DNA of 64,000 bases from Pseudonocardia sp. SCN 73-27 (GCA_001725415.1 MEGH01000054.1:23548-87547); one strand, 5' to 3'. Shown: positions 8,644 through 18,244, counted from the stretch's first letter. Made by a program: numbers and translations. The notes: generated by a model from the sequence alone, not told the origin.

Positions 8644-9912
8644 TCAGCCCCGGCGGGACCGGTCCCGCCGCATGTCGGCAAGGACCTCGCCCAGGACGCG
8701 GACCGCGGTGCGCACGTCGTCCTCGGAGATGACGAGCGGCGGGGAGAGCCGGACGGTCGACCCGTGGGTGTCCTTGACGAGCACCCCGCGGGCGCACATC
8801 CGCTCGCAGACGTCGCGTCCCGACCCGAGCTCCGGGTCGACGTCGATGCCCGCCCACAGCCCGGCGTGACGGAACGTGACGACACCACGACCGACGAGCA
8901 CATCCAGTTCAGTGCTCAACAAGTGACCGAGGGTAACGGCTCGACGGAGCAACGACCCCTCCTCCAGAAGGCCGATCACGGCCGTCCCGACGGCCCCGGC
9001 AAGGGGGTTCCCGCCGAACGTGCTGCCGTGCTGGCCCGGCTTCAGGACGCCCATGACAGCCTCGTCGGCGACCACCGCGGAGACGGGCAGGATGCCGCCC
9101 CCGAGGGCCTTGCCGAGCAGGTACACGTCGGCGTCGACACCGCCGAGACCCTGGGTGGCGAGGACGTGGCCGGTGCGGCCCAGCCCGGACTGGACCTCGT
9201 CGGCGACGAACAGGATCCCGGCCCCGGTGCAGGCCGCGCGGACCTCGGCCAGGTAGCCGGGCGGCGGTACGACGACACCCGCCTCGCCCTGCACCGGTTC
9301 GATCAGCACCGCGACCGTGTCGGGGCCGATCGCGGCGCGCAGCGCGGCGGCGTCGCCGTAGGGCACGACGTCGAAGCCGTTGGGGAAGGGACCGAACCCG
9401 TTGCGCGCCTCCGGGTCGGTGGAGAAGCCGACGATGCTGATCGTCCGCCCGTGGAACGCCCGCGCCGCCACGACGACCCGCGCCCGGTCGCGTGGGACCC
9501 CGCGCACCTCGTAGCCCCACTTGCGCGCCACCTTCAGCCCGGTCTCGACGGCCTCGGCGCCGGTGTTCATCGGCAGCACCATGTCCTTGCCGACGAGCGC
9601 GGCCAGGTCGGCGCAGAACGGGCCGAGCCGGTCGTTGCCGAACGCCCGACCGGTGAGGGTGAGCCGGTCGAGCTGGGCGTGGGCGGCCGCGAGCAGGGCG
9701 GGATGGGAGTGCCCGAAGTTGAGGGCCGAGTAGCCGGCGAGGCAGTCGATGTGGCTGCGGCCCTCGACGTCGGTGACGCGGGCCCCGCTGCCGTGGGAGA
9801 GGACCACGGGCAGCGGGGCGTAGTTGTGCGCCGAGTGCGCGGCGAGCAGGGCCTCGTGGTACGCGGTCGACTCTCCCGGGCCGATGTGCTGGTGCGGGGT
9901 CGTGAGGGTCAT
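8644..9912 (-). CDS. rocD: Ornithine--oxo-acid (ornithine delta-) aminotransferase
   Basis: 422 residues, class III PLP-dependent aminotransferase. It shows [23 protein letters not shown] (PLP phosphate loop), [35 protein letters not shown] (PLP Asp) and [16 protein letters not shown] with the Schiff-base Lys. The enzyme converts ornithine plus 2-oxoglutarate to glutamate-5-semialdehyde plus glutamate. It is downstream of, and on the same strand as, an Lrp-type regulator, with phased CGTTGC repeats in between. With the divergent arginine deiminase it suggests arginine use as carbon and nitrogen source. Confidence 0.95.
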   Translation of the reverse strand: MTLTTPHQHIGPGESTAYHEALLAAHSAHNYAPLPVVLSHGSGARVTDVEGRSHIDCLAGYSALNFGHSHPALLAAAHAQLDRLTLTGRAFGNDRLGPFCADLAALVGKDMVLPMNTGAEAVETGLKVARKWGYEVRGVPRDRARVVVAARAFHGRTISIVGFSTDPEARNGFGPFPNGFDVVPYGDAAALRAAIGPDTVAVLIEPVQGEAGVVVPPPGYLAEVRAACTGAGILFVADEVQSGLGRTGHVLATQGLGGVDADVYLLGKALGGGILPVSAVVADEAVMGVLKPGQHGSTFGGNPLAGAVGTAVIGLLEEGSLLRRAVTLGHLLSTELDVLVGRGVVTFRHAGLWAGIDVDPELGSGRDVCERMCARGVLVKDTHGSTVRLSPPLVISEDDVRTAVRVLGEVLADMRRDRSRRG

Positions 9913-9965
9913 GTCGGCGCCTCCCGTCGTCGTCCTTCCACGCTAGGAACGCCCCGGACGCATCA

Positions 9966-10034
9966 CAACGCCGCGACGTTGCAGGTCCACGCGGGAACGT
10001 TGCGTCATGCCCCGGGACAGCGGCTGATCGTTGC
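9966..10034. promoter_or_regulatory. Phased CGTTGC repeats upstream of rocD (candidate Lrp operator)
   Basis: CGTTGC occurs at 9977-9982, 9998-10003 and 10029-10034. The spacings are 21 and 31 bp, about two and three helical turns, so all sites face the same side. CAACG at 9966-9970 makes the first an inverted repeat, and the second sits in AACGTT. The block fills the 131-bp gap between the Lrp-type gene and rocD. Lrp proteins bind phased degenerate sites, so this is a good operator candidate; binding is inferred. Confidence 0.5.
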
Positions 10035-10043
10035 GCGCCCCGG

Positions 10044-10499
10044 TCAGACGGCGCGCGGGCCCGCCCCGCGGCGCAGCAGCGGCGAGAGCACCAGCACCGA
10101 CTTCGTGCGGGCCACGAACGGCTCGGCCCCGATGCGTTCGAGCACCCGCTCGAAGTCGCGCATGTCGGCGGCGAGGATGTGCAGCAGTGCGTCGGCCTCC
10201 CCGGAGATCGTGCTCGCGTCGACCACCTCCGCGTGCTGCTCGACCGCGGCGCGGATCGTCTCCGGCGGTGTCGACGAGCGGCAGTACAGCTCGACGTAGC
10301 CCTCGACGGTCCAGCCCAGCGCGGCCGGGTCGAGCGTCACCGTGAACCCCGTGATCGCCCCGCCGTCGCGCAGCCGGTCGACGCGGCGCTTCACCGCCGA
10401 CGCCGTCAGCCCGACCCGCGCGCCGAGGTCGGCGTAGCTGCGCCGCGCGTCGGCGGCGAGCAACGCGAGGAGCTGCTCGTCGAGCCGGTCCAGCCGCAT
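10044..10499 (-). CDS. Lrp/AsnC family regulator of arginine/ornithine catabolism
   Basis: 151 residues. The AsnC-type helix-turn-helix ([42 protein letters not shown]) is followed by a RAM ligand-binding domain. [25 protein letters not shown] is the usual effector/oligomer segment. ATG 10499 starts at the conserved [11 protein letters not shown]. Only 27 bp separate it from the divergent arcA. rocD lies downstream on its own strand. Likely an arginine- or ornithine-responsive switch for both; this is inferred from context. Confidence 0.9.
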   Translation of the reverse strand: MRLDRLDEQLLALLAADARRSYADLGARVGLTASAVKRRVDRLRDGGAITGFTVTLDPAALGWTVEGYVELYCRSSTPPETIRAAVEQHAEVVDASTISGEADALLHILAADMRDFERVLERIGAEPFVARTKSVLVLSPLLRRGAGPRAV

Positions 10500-10526
10500 C
10501 GGCCCATCATCGGTCACGATGTGCCC
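10500..10526. promoter_or_regulatory. 27-bp divergent promoter region, Lrp gene / arcA
   Basis: The whole space between the two start codons is 27 bp. Six bases before each ATG is a weak -10-like hexamer: CACGAT for arcA and GATGAT for the regulator. No Shine-Dalgarno sequence is seen on either side. Both genes may be leaderless, and the regulator could cover both promoters at once. The boxes do not match the consensus well, so confidence is low. Confidence 0.3.
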
Positions 10527-11789
10527 ATGGTGGTCCCCTCGTCGCGCACCGGTCCGCGTGTCGGCCCGTCCTTCCGGGTCGACTCCGAGGTCGGCACGCT
10601 GCGCCGCGTCGTCGTGCACCGGCCCGGGCTGGAGCTCAAGCGGCTCACCCCGGGCAACAAGGACCGGCTGCTGTTCGACGACGTGCTGTGGGTCGCGCGG
10701 GCCCAGGCCGAGCACGACCGGTTCGTCGCCGTGCTGCGCGAGCGGGGTGTGCAGGTCGACCTGTTCGGCGACCTCCTGACCGAGACCCTCGCCGTCCCCG
10801 CCGCGCGCAAGTACGTGCTCGACACCGTCATCGACGACCGGATCTACGGCCCGCTCGCCGTCGACGGGCTACGGGCCTGCATGGACGCGATGGACGTCGA
10901 CACCCTCGCCGAACACCTGGCCGGTGGCATCACCAAGCGCGAGGTGCTCGAGCGGATCCCCGAGCCCGCGTCGATGGCCTTCCACGTCCTCGGTCTCGAC
11001 GACTTCGTCCTCGAACCGCTGCCGAACCACCTGTACACGCGCGACACGTCGGTGTGGATCCACGGCGGGGTGGCCGTGAACTCCATGCGGCGCAAGGCCC
11101 GCATGCGCGAGACCGTGCACTGGGAGGCCGTCTACCGCTGGCACCCCGAGTTCGCGGCGGCCGAGTTCGCCACCTGGTCCGACGGTGCCGCCGACGGCCC
11201 GGCGACCGTCGAGGGCGGCGACGTGCTGGTCGTCGGCGGGGGCGCGCTGCTGGTCGGGCTGTCGGAGCGGACCACCCCGCAGGGCGTGGAACGGTTGGCG
11301 CGCAGGCTGTTCGCGGGTGGTGAGGTCGACCGGATCGTGGCGCTGCGACTGCCCTCGTCGCGGGCGCAGATGCACCTCGACACCGTCATGACGATGGCCG
11401 ATCCCGAGACGCTCGTGACCTACGCGGGGCTCGGCGAGCTGCCCGCCTACACGGTCCGGCCGGGGGCGCGCGCCGACCAGATGCACGTCACCGACCATGC
11501 GCCGCACGAGATGTACCCGGCGATCGCCGCGGCGCTCGGCGTCGGGGAGCTGCGGGTGCTGACCGCCGAGCAGGACGTGCACGCCGCCGAGCGCGAGCAG
11601 TGGGACGACGGCTGCAACGTGCTCGCGGTCGCGCCGGGTGTCGTCGTCGCCTACGAGCGCAACGTCACGACCAACACCCACCTGCGGCGCAACGGGATCG
11701 AGGTGCTGGAGATCCCCGGCGGCGAGCTGGGCCGGGGCCGCGGCGGACCGCGGTGCATGAGCTGCCCGCTGCTGCGCGACCCCGCCTGA
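10527..11789 (+). CDS. arcA: Arginine deiminase
   Basis: 420 residues, normal length. It hydrolyses arginine to citrulline and ammonia. The guanidino-group-modifying fold shows [16 protein letters not shown], the [14 protein letters not shown] segment, [22 protein letters not shown], the catalytic His in [10 protein letters not shown], and the catalytic Cys near the end in [10 protein letters not shown]. The start is ATG 10527 (GTG 10521 is also possible). Divergent from the Lrp-type regulator. No ornithine carbamoyltransferase, carbamate kinase or antiporter gene is near, so this is not a full arcABCD operon; with rocD it looks catabolic. Confidence 0.95.
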   Translation: MVVPSSRTGPRVGPSFRVDSEVGTLRRVVVHRPGLELKRLTPGNKDRLLFDDVLWVARAQAEHDRFVAVLRERGVQVDLFGDLLTETLAVPAARKYVLDTVIDDRIYGPLAVDGLRACMDAMDVDTLAEHLAGGITKREVLERIPEPASMAFHVLGLDDFVLEPLPNHLYTRDTSVWIHGGVAVNSMRRKARMRETVHWEAVYRWHPEFAAAEFATWSDGAADGPATVEGGDVLVVGGGALLVGLSERTTPQGVERLARRLFAGGEVDRIVALRLPSSRAQMHLDTVMTMADPETLVTYAGLGELPAYTVRPGARADQMHVTDHAPHEMYPAIAAALGVGELRVLTAEQDVHAAEREQWDDGCNVLAVAPGVVVAYERNVTTNTHLRRNGIEVLEIPGGELGRGRGGPRCMSCPLLRDPA

Positions 11790-11938
11790 GCCGGCTCCCC
11801 GGGGGATTCCGCGCGAACGCGCGAGTGGCGTCGACGGCGACAACGGGTGACGAACCCGACCCGGTCGCGCACCGGGCGTGACCGACCCCGCCGACGATCG
11901 TTCACCGGGAGACGCCTCCCACGAGAAGGGCTCCCCCC

Positions 11939-12835
11939 GTGTCCGTCCGCCTCCGCCGTGTGATCTGCGGTGTCGCGATCGTCGCCGCCGCCGTCACCAC
12001 GCTGCTGGCCGCGACCCTGTCGGCGCCCGCCTCCGCGGCCCCGGTGACCGCCCTGCTCGACCCCGCCGCCGTCAAGAGCCTCCTCGACGGCCGCGCCGCG
12101 CTCGGGCTGCCCGCCGAGGTGGCCGACTACGGCGTCGACGAGCAGACCGGCCGCCTCGTCGTCGAGCTCACCGGCTCACGGACCCCGTCGGTCGACGAGC
12201 TGCTCGCCGGTGTCGACCCGGGCGTCCTCGACGTCCGTACCGACGCACCCGCGCCACGCCACCACGCCACCACGGTCAGGGGCGGCGACACGATCGTCAG
12301 CGGTTCGCGGCGGTGCACCCTCGGCTTCCCGGCGACGGGCGCCGGGCGCACGTGGCTGCTCACGGCGGGCCACTGCACGCGCGGGTCCGGCACGTGGAGC
12401 GTCGAGACGGCCGGCGACGCGCTCGCCCCGGTCGGGTCGAACGCGCGCACGGCCTCGACGGGTACCGACGTCGGCGCCGTGCCCGTTGCGTCCGGGGTGC
12501 AGGTCCGCGGCCTCGTGGGCTCGGTCGCCGTGAAGGGCTCCACCCCGGCCGGGGTCGGGTCGACGGTCTGCCTCTACGGCTCCACCAGCGGCCGGGTCTG
12601 CGGGACCATCACGGCCGTCGACCGGACGGTGAACTTCGAGGGCACCGTCCAGTACGGCATGACGGCGACGTCGATCTGCTCGGCGGAGGGCGACTCCGGC
12701 GGCCCGTACATCACGTCGTCGGGCCAGGCGCAGGGCATCCACTCCGGTGGCGGCACGGGCCGCGGCTGCACCAGCTACTTCACCCCGATCGGGCCGGCGT
12801 TGTCGGCGTTCGGGCTCACACTGCTGAAGGGCTGA
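11939..12835 (+). CDS. Secreted S1 family serine protease (streptogrisin/alpha-lytic type)
   Basis: 298 residues. Sec signal peptide at 1-34 (RLRR, then a hydrophobic core, ending APASAA). A short pro-region of about 75 residues contains an LLDGRAALG / VDELLAGVDPG pattern. The chymotrypsin-fold domain follows with His145 (LLTAGHC), Asp177 (TGTDVGAV) and Ser253 (AEGDSGGPY). Cys pairs CTLGF...GHC, CLYG...CGT and CSAEG...GRGC match the disulfides of streptogrisins. GTG start, with GAGAAGGG about 9 bases upstream. The pro-region is short for the family. An extracellular protease; 3 bp from the convergent rarA. Confidence 0.92.
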   Translation: MSVRLRRVICGVAIVAAAVTTLLAATLSAPASAAPVTALLDPAAVKSLLDGRAALGLPAEVADYGVDEQTGRLVVELTGSRTPSVDELLAGVDPGVLDVRTDAPAPRHHATTVRGGDTIVSGSRRCTLGFPATGAGRTWLLTAGHCTRGSGTWSVETAGDALAPVGSNARTASTGTDVGAVPVASGVQVRGLVGSVAVKGSTPAGVGSTVCLYGSTSGRVCGTITAVDRTVNFEGTVQYGMTATSICSAEGDSGGPYITSSGQAQGIHSGGGTGRGCTSYFTPIGPALSAFGLTLLKG

Positions 12836-12838
12836 CGC

Positions 12839-14218
12839 CTACTTCTGCTCGCGCGGGGCGGCATCCCCGCGCACCGCCCGGCGCAGCTTCGGGAGCCGCT
12901 CGGCCAGCACCCGCTCCGCACCGCGCGACGTCGGCTCGTAGTAGTCGCGGCCCACCAGGTCGTCCGGTGGGTACTGCTGGGCGAGGACGCCGTCGGCGAC
13001 GTTGTGCGGGTAGCGGTAGCCGATCGCGTTGCCCAGCTTCTCCGCGCCCGAGTAGTGCCCGTCGCGCAGGTGCGCCGGCACCGAGCCGACCGCCCCGGCC
13101 CGCACGTCGGCCATCGCCGCGTCGATGGCCGCGATGGCCGAGTTCGACTTCGGCGCCGTGGCCAGGTGCAGCGTGGCCTGCGACAGGGCGATCCGCGCCT
13201 CCGGCATCCCGACGAGCTGCACCACCTGCGCGGCGGCGGTGGCCGTCAGCAACGCCGTCGGGTCGGCCAGGCCGATGTCCTCGCTCGCGTGGATCATCAG
13301 CCGGCGCGCGATGAACCGCGGGTCCTCCCCCGCGACGATCATCCGGGCCAGGTAGTGCAGCGCCGCATCGGGATCCGACCCGCGGATCGACTTGATGAAG
13401 GCGCTGATGACGTCGTAGTGCTGGTCGCCCGCCCGGTCGTAGCGCACCGCGACCTCGGTGACCGCCCGCTCCACCTCGGCCACGCCGACCGCTGTGCCGC
13501 CGTCGGCGCGCACCCCGTCGGCCGCCGCCTCCAGCGCCGTCAGCGCCCGCCGCGCGTCGCCCGCCGCGAGCCGGACCAGCACGTCCTCACCCTCGTCGGT
13601 CAGCTCGACCGAGCCGGCCAGGCCGCGCTCGTCGGCGACCGCGCGACGCAACAGGCCCCGCAGCTCCTCGGGCTCCAGCGACCGCAGCTGCAGCACCAGC
13701 GACCGCGACAGCAGCGGCGACACCACCGAGAACGAGGGGTTCTCCGTCGTGGCCGCGACCAGCAGCACCACCCGGTCCTCGACCGCACCGAGCAGCGCGT
13801 CCTGCTGGGTCTTGGAGAACCGGTGGACCTCGTCGATGAACAACACGGTGCCGGTGCCGTCACGGTCGAGGCGGCGGCGGGCGTCGTCGATCACCGCCCG
13901 CAGCTCCTTCACCCCCGCCGACAGCGCCGACAACGCCACGAACCGGCGCGTCCCGTCCCCGGAACCGGCCATGAGCCGGGCCAGCGTGGTCTTGCCCGTG
14001 CCGGGCGGGCCGTAGAGCAGCACCGACGCGGCCGACCCGCCGTCGAGCAGCCGGCGCAGCGGCGCCCCCGGGCCGAGCAGGTGCCGCTGGCCCGCGACCT
14101 CGTCGAGCGACCGGGGGCGCATCCGCACCGCGAGCGGCGCACCCGGGCGGACGTGACCCTCATCGGGAACGGTCCCGTCGTCGCCCGGGGAGATGTCGAA
14201 CAGCCCGTCGGTACTCAT
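12839..14218 (-). CDS. rarA: Replication-associated recombination protein A (RarA/MgsA), AAA+ ATPase
   Basis: 459 residues. The AAA+ clamp-loader-like core has Walker [10 protein letters not shown] near residue 70, Walker [20 protein letters not shown], and sensor [12 protein letters not shown]. The C-terminal MgsA/tetramerisation domain has [28 protein letters not shown] and RNIAD-like helices ending [10 protein letters not shown]...[11 protein letters not shown]. It acts at stalled forks with single-strand binding protein. ATG 14218 is the likely start; GTG 14236 would add six residues. The 273 bp up to the divergent aminotransferase hold no other gene. Confidence 0.95.
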   Translation of the reverse strand: MSTDGLFDISPGDDGTVPDEGHVRPGAPLAVRMRPRSLDEVAGQRHLLGPGAPLRRLLDGGSAASVLLYGPPGTGKTTLARLMAGSGDGTRRFVALSALSAGVKELRAVIDDARRRLDRDGTGTVLFIDEVHRFSKTQQDALLGAVEDRVVLLVAATTENPSFSVVSPLLSRSLVLQLRSLEPEELRGLLRRAVADERGLAGSVELTDEGEDVLVRLAAGDARRALTALEAAADGVRADGGTAVGVAEVERAVTEVAVRYDRAGDQHYDVISAFIKSIRGSDPDAALHYLARMIVAGEDPRFIARRLMIHASEDIGLADPTALLTATAAAQVVQLVGMPEARIALSQATLHLATAPKSNSAIAAIDAAMADVRAGAVGSVPAHLRDGHYSGAEKLGNAIGYRYPHNVADGVLAQQYPPDDLVGRDYYEPTSRGAERVLAERLPKLRRAVRGDAAPREQK

Positions 14219-14491
14219 CGAGGTCAAGCCTGCCACCGGTCACCGACGACCTCGCGCCCGCCTCGCGTCCACCCGATCCAGGTGTGTCACATGCTGGGAT
14301 CACAGTTCCGGATCGCAGAAACGGGACGACAATCGTCGGTGGGGTCCGGCCCAACCGGCCACGCCCCGACAACTCTCGCAGTGATCGATCCGCGCGGGAC
14401 ATGCGGTCGGGCGCCCACCAGCGCCCGACCCGACCCCCGCCCGGCGCTGCGGTCCGCCACCGGGCAGCCGTCCCCTGCCCCGGAGGCCCTC

Positions 14492-15676
14492 ATGAGCTCC
14501 CTCGCCCCACACCCCTACCCGCTGTCCGCCCGGCTGCGCGACGTCCGCGGCTCCGCGATCCGCGACCTGCTCACCCTCACCGCCCGCGCCGACGTGCTCA
14601 GCCTCGCCGGTGGGCTGCCCGCCGCCGACCTGCTGCCCCACACCCGCATCGCCGACGCCACCGCCCACGCGCTCACCGCGCCCGGCGCCGTCCAGTACAG
14701 CGAGACCGCCGGCGTCGCAGGCCTGCGCGAGGTCGTCGCCGCGCTCGAGTCCGCCCGTACCGGACGCGACATCGGGGCCGGTGACGTCGTCGTCACCAGC
14801 GGGTCGCAGCAGGCGCTCGACCTCCTCGCCCGTGCCACCCTCGACCCCGGCGACGACGTCGTCGTCGAGGACCCCGCCTACGTCGGCGCGCTGCAGGTGT
14901 TCCAGGCCGCCGGTGCCGTCCTGCACGGTCTGCCCGTCGACGCCGACGGCATGGACGTCGACGCCCTCGAGCTACTGCTCCTCGGGGGGCTGCGGCCGCG
15001 GCTCGTGCACACCGTCGCGAGCTTCCACAACCCGCGCGGCGTCACCCTGTCGCAGGCGCGGCGTGCCCGGCTGTGCGCGCTCGCCGACCGTTACGGCTTT
15101 CTCGTCGTGGAGGACGACCCCTACGGCCTCATCGCCTTCGACGGCCCGCCGCCGGTCCCGGTCGCCGCCCACGGCGACCGCGTCGCCCGCCTCGGCAGCG
15201 CCTCCAAGGTCCTCGCGCCCGCGCTGCGCGTCGGCTGGCTCGTCGCACCGTCCGAGGTGTGCGCGGGCGTAGAACGGCTCAAGCAGTCCACCGACCTCTG
15301 CGGCTCCGCCCTCACCCAGACCGTCGCCGCCGAGCTCCTCTCCGACAGCGTCTGGTTCGACGCCCACCTGCGCGGCCTGCGCGTCGCCTACCGCTCCCGG
15401 GCCCGCGCCCTCACCGACGCGCTCGACGACGCGTTCGGCGACGCCATCGTGCGCAGCTCCCCCACCGGCGGGATGTTCTGCTGGGTCGAGTTCCGCGACG
15501 GCCGCGACACCGGCGCCCTGCTGCCGCGCGCCGTCGACCACGGCGTCGCGTTCGTGCCCGGCGCGGCCTTCGCCGTCGACACCCCGCTGACGTCGGCGCT
15601 GCGGTGCAGCTTCGCCGGCTACCCCGAACCGGTGCTGCGCGACGCAGTGCTCCGACTCGCCGCCTCCGCGACGTAG
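14492..15676 (+). CDS. PLP-dependent aminotransferase, MocR/2-aminoadipate type
   Basis: 394 residues, fold type I aminotransferase without the GntR domain. LSLAGGLPAADLLP and YSETAGVAGLREVVAA are typical of the 2-aminoadipate/LysN-like group. Further motifs are SGSQQALDLLARATLDPGDDVVVEDPAYVGAL, VASFHNPRGVT, VEDDPYGLIAF (PLP Asp) and LGSASKVLAPALRVGWL (Schiff-base Lys). Substrate unknown, probably branched-chain, aromatic or aminoadipate type. The start at ATG 14492 has CGGAGG about 8 bases upstream. It is followed within 12 bp by an Lrp regulator and another aminotransferase. Confidence 0.9.
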   Translation: MSSLAPHPYPLSARLRDVRGSAIRDLLTLTARADVLSLAGGLPAADLLPHTRIADATAHALTAPGAVQYSETAGVAGLREVVAALESARTGRDIGAGDVVVTSGSQQALDLLARATLDPGDDVVVEDPAYVGALQVFQAAGAVLHGLPVDADGMDVDALELLLLGGLRPRLVHTVASFHNPRGVTLSQARRARLCALADRYGFLVVEDDPYGLIAFDGPPPVPVAAHGDRVARLGSASKVLAPALRVGWLVAPSEVCAGVERLKQSTDLCGSALTQTVAAELLSDSVWFDAHLRGLRVAYRSRARALTDALDDAFGDAIVRSSPTGGMFCWVEFRDGRDTGALLPRAVDHGVAFVPGAAFAVDTPLTSALRCSFAGYPEPVLRDAVLRLAASAT

Positions 15677-15687
15677 GGTTGTCGATC

Positions 15688-16179
15688 GTGCGGGAGATCC
15701 TCGAGTTGCTGGAACGCGACTCCTCGTTGAGCCACGACACCATCGCCACGATGCTGGGCCTGCCCGTCGAGGAGGTGTCGGCCCGGATCGCGGAATGGGA
15801 GGCCAGCGGCGTCATCCGCCGCTACAAGGCCGTCGTCAACTGGGAGGCCGTCGACGACGCCATCGCCCGGGAGAAGGTCGTCGCCTTCATCGACGTCTCC
15901 GTGGCCCCGGCCCGCGGCGTCGGGTTCGACGACGTCGCCCTGCGCATCTCGCGCTTCGACGAGGTCACCAGCGTGCACCTCGTGTCCGGCGGGCACGATC
16001 TGCGCTGCACCGTCGTCGGCCGCGACATCCGCGCCGTCAGCGACTTCGTCAGCCAGCGGCTGTCCACCATCGACCGGGTCATGTCGACCGCGACGCACTT
16101 CGTCCTCAAGACCCACAAGCGCGACGGCGACGTCTTCGCCGAGCCGGAGCCCGACCACCGGCTCCGCGTCACCCCGTAG
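15688..16179 (+). CDS. Lrp/AsnC family transcriptional regulator
   Basis: 163 residues. It begins with a helix-turn-helix (VREILELLERDSSLSHDTIATMLGLPVEEVSARIAEWEASGVIRRY) and has a RAM domain with an unusual effector strand (VAFIDVSVAPARGVGFDDVALRISRFDEVTSVHLVSGGHDLRCTVVG). This differs from the rocD-linked regulator and matches the subgroup that sits directly before PatA/YugH-like aminotransferases. GTG 15688 was chosen; TTG 15679 is in frame. It lies between two aminotransferases on one strand, so control of amino-acid transamination is likely. Confidence 0.9.
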   Translation: MREILELLERDSSLSHDTIATMLGLPVEEVSARIAEWEASGVIRRYKAVVNWEAVDDAIAREKVVAFIDVSVAPARGVGFDDVALRISRFDEVTSVHLVSGGHDLRCTVVGRDIRAVSDFVSQRLSTIDRVMSTATHFVLKTHKRDGDVFAEPEPDHRLRVTP

Positions 16180-16190
16180 GAGCGGACCCC

Positions 16191-17345
16191 GTGAAGCCCC
16201 TCAACGAGGTCATCGCCGCGTGCCCGCCCTCGGGCATCCGGCGGTTCTTCGACATCGCCGCCGAGATGGACGACGTCATCTCCCTCGGCGTCGGCGAGCC
16301 CGACTTCGTGACGCCGTGGCGCATCCGTGAGGCCGGCATCTACGCCCTCGAGCACGGATACACGACGTACACGTCCAACGCCGGGCTGCCGGCGCTGCGG
16401 ATGCTGATCTGCTCGGACCTGCAGCAGCGCTACAGCGCCGAGTACGAGTGGGACACCGAGTGCCTCATCACCACCGGCGTGTCCGAAGGGCTCGACCTGG
16501 CACTACGGGTGCTCCTCAACCCCGGCGACGAGGTGATCGTCCCTGAGCCCTGCTACGTCGCCTACGAGCCGTGCGTCGCCTTCGCCGGCGGCACCACCGT
16601 GCGGGTGCCGACGCGCTGGGAGGACCGGTTCACCGTCGACGTCGACGTCGTCGCCGCCGCGATCACCCCGCGCACCAAGGCCATCCTCATCGGGTCGCCC
16701 GCCAACCCGACCGGCGCCGTGCAACCTCGCGAGACCCTGCAGGCGCTGGCCCGGCTCGCCGAGAAGCACGACCTGTACCTGATCTCCGACGAGATCTACG
16801 ACCGGCTCACCTACAACGGCAGCCACACCTGCCTGGGCGCGATCCCCGAGGCCCGAGACCGCACGATCGTCCTCGGCGGGTTCTCCAAGGCCCAGGCCAT
16901 GACGGGCTGGCGGGTCGGCTGGATCTGCGCGCCGCAGGCCATCGCCGAGCTGTGCGTGCGGGTGCACCAGTACACGATGCTGTGCGCCCCGCACGTCTCG
17001 CAGCTCGCCGCGGTCGAGGCCCTGACCTCGGCGGAGACCGACGTGTCGGAGATGGTGGCCGACTACGACCGCCGCCGCCGGGTGTTCGTGAAGGGGCTGC
17101 GCGAGATCGGCCTGGAGTGCCCGGAGCCCGACGGCGCGTTCTACGCGTTCCCGAGCATCCGCTCGTCCGGGCTCGACTCGGAGACCTTCGCCGAGCGGCT
17201 GCTCAAGGAGCAGGGCGTCGCCGTCGTACCGGGCAACGTCTTCGGCCCGTCCGGCGAGGGCCACGTCCGCTGCTCCTACGCCACCGCGCTGCCGCAACTG
17301 GAGACGGCGGTCGACCGGATGGCAGCGTTCCTGCAGAACCTCTAA
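16191..17345 (+). CDS. Class I/II pyridoxal-phosphate aminotransferase (PatA/YugH-like)
   Basis: 384 residues. Fold type I motifs: ISLGVGEPDFVTPWRIREAG, YTTYTSNAGLPALR, TTGVSEGLDLALRVLLNPGDEVIVPEPCYVAYEP, GSPANPTGAV, LISDEIYDRLTY (PLP Asp), VLGGFSKAQAMTGWRVGW (Schiff-base Lys) and a C-terminal HVRCSYA Arg that binds the substrate carboxylate. Family members act on aromatic, aspartate or diaminopimelate-type substrates; the exact one is unknown. GTG 16191 has TAGGAGCG 7-14 bases upstream and lies 11 bp after the Lrp stop, so it is co-transcribed. A strong GC-rich hairpin follows. Confidence 0.93.
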   Translation: MKPLNEVIAACPPSGIRRFFDIAAEMDDVISLGVGEPDFVTPWRIREAGIYALEHGYTTYTSNAGLPALRMLICSDLQQRYSAEYEWDTECLITTGVSEGLDLALRVLLNPGDEVIVPEPCYVAYEPCVAFAGGTTVRVPTRWEDRFTVDVDVVAAAITPRTKAILIGSPANPTGAVQPRETLQALARLAEKHDLYLISDEIYDRLTYNGSHTCLGAIPEARDRTIVLGGFSKAQAMTGWRVGWICAPQAIAELCVRVHQYTMLCAPHVSQLAAVEALTSAETDVSEMVADYDRRRRVFVKGLREIGLECPEPDGAFYAFPSIRSSGLDSETFAERLLKEQGVAVVPGNVFGPSGEGHVRCSYATALPQLETAVDRMAAFLQNL

Positions 17346-17363
17346 TGGGTCCTGTCGGGCTGA

Positions 17364-17407
17364 CCGCCGGGTCCGGCCCGGGGACCGGGCCCGGCCGGAC
17401 CGGGCGG
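17364..17407 (+). terminator. Terminator-like hairpin after the aminotransferase
   Basis: Arms 17364-17378 and 17393-17407 pair over 15 bases with one mismatch, and the loop is itself GC self-complementary. No U-tract follows, as is common in actinobacteria. It lies 19 bp after the aminotransferase stop, and the next gene starts at 17537. The remaining bases of this 191-bp gap show no gene. Confidence 0.5.
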
Positions 17408-17536
17408 TTGCTGACCCCCGACGGTCGGATCTCCGAGTGTCGGGGCCCGAGTGGAGTTGCACGATCGCAACGCCCGCGACGTCGGAACGCGGGTGTCGTT
17501 CACCGTTCCGCAACACCGTTGCGGGACCCTCGGGCC

Positions 17537-17743
17537 ATGGACGCCACGAGCATTCCAGGAGCCTGCCCCCGCTGCGCCCGACCGCGGACCGCCGCCGACG
17601 CCCGTGGTCTCGAGTGGAGCAGCGAGCACTTCGCCGACGGCACCGTCGTCCACACCTGCGGCGACTGCACCCGCGAGCAGCTGTGGCGTATCGAGGCCCT
17701 CCTCGCCCCCGAGCCGGTCCACGCGGATGCCCGCGCCGCCTGA
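17537..17743 (+). CDS. Small two-CxxC protein, probably zinc-binding
   Basis: 68 residues with CPRC near residue 8 and CGDC near residue 37, spaced like a zinc ribbon. LEWSSEHFADGTVVHTC lies between them and a helical EQLWRIEALL tail follows. The coding pattern (third-position GC) supports a real gene. Start ATG 17537. The family is not recognised; many actinobacterial proteins of this type are described only as hypothetical. The next gene follows after 33 bp on the same strand. Confidence 0.6.
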   Translation: MDATSIPGACPRCARPRTAADARGLEWSSEHFADGTVVHTCGDCTREQLWRIEALLAPEPVHADARAA

Positions 17744-17776
17744 CCTCCATCGAGCGGGCCCGCCGGCCTCCCGCGT

Positions 17777-18244
17777 GTGAGTGTGCCGATCCCGGTACTG
17801 GCGTACGCGGTCGCGGGCCCGCTGCTGTTCGTCGTCTCGTTCCTGGTGCAGGGCGCGCTGCGCGACGACGGCTGCTCCCCGCTGCGCGGCCTGTTCCTGT
17901 GCGATCCGAGCGGCGGCCACCCGCCCGGGACACCTGCGGTCGCGGTCGTCCGCACCTGGCACGGCGTCGCCCACGACATCTGCTCGACGCCCGTCTTCAC
18001 CGCGCTGCCCGCCGCGTGTCTCGTCGCGGCCCGGCGGTTCGCCCGCGCTGGTGACCACGGGCTCGCCCGGATCAGCGCGGCAGCCGGGACCGCGACCCTC
18101 GCGCTCTTCGTCGTCACCGGCATCGGGTTCGCGCAGTCGGCCGGGCTGGGTCCGGTCGCCGGGCTGATGCAGCGCCTGACCATCGCGGTCGGCTTCCTGT
18201 GGATCGCGGTGTTCGCGCGGCGCAGGTCGCTCACGCCGGCCTGA
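17777..18244 (+). CDS. DUF998-like membrane protein, shorter than usual
   Basis: 155 residues. Membrane segments are seen at the N-terminus (PIPVLAYAVAGPLLFVVSFLVQGAL), around STPVFTALPAACLVAARRF, ATLALFVVTGIGF, and LTIAVGFLWIAVFARRR. The PPGTPA...HGVAHD motif and the final two helices match DUF998 proteins. The usual segment between the first helix and the FxTDP-PPGTP motif (two helices, roughly 60 residues) seems absent: SPLRG joins directly to LFLCDPSGG. The protein could be an internally deleted copy or a natural short form. Function unknown. Confidence 0.6.
   Translation: MSVPIPVLAYAVAGPLLFVVSFLVQGALRDDGCSPLRGLFLCDPSGGHPPGTPAVAVVRTWHGVAHDICSTPVFTALPAACLVAARRFARAGDHGLARISAAAGTATLALFVVTGIGFAQSAGLGPVAGLMQRLTIAVGFLWIAVFARRRSLTPA

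Noticed and set aside
10527-11789. Complete arcABCD arginine deiminase operon
   Set aside because: No carbamoyltransferase, carbamate kinase or antiporter gene is adjacent; rocD suggests a catabolic route instead.
13004-14491. Upstream extension of the aminotransferase frame across rarA
   Set aside because: The first 496 codons are antisense to rarA; the real start at 14492 has CGGAGG and begins the family homology.
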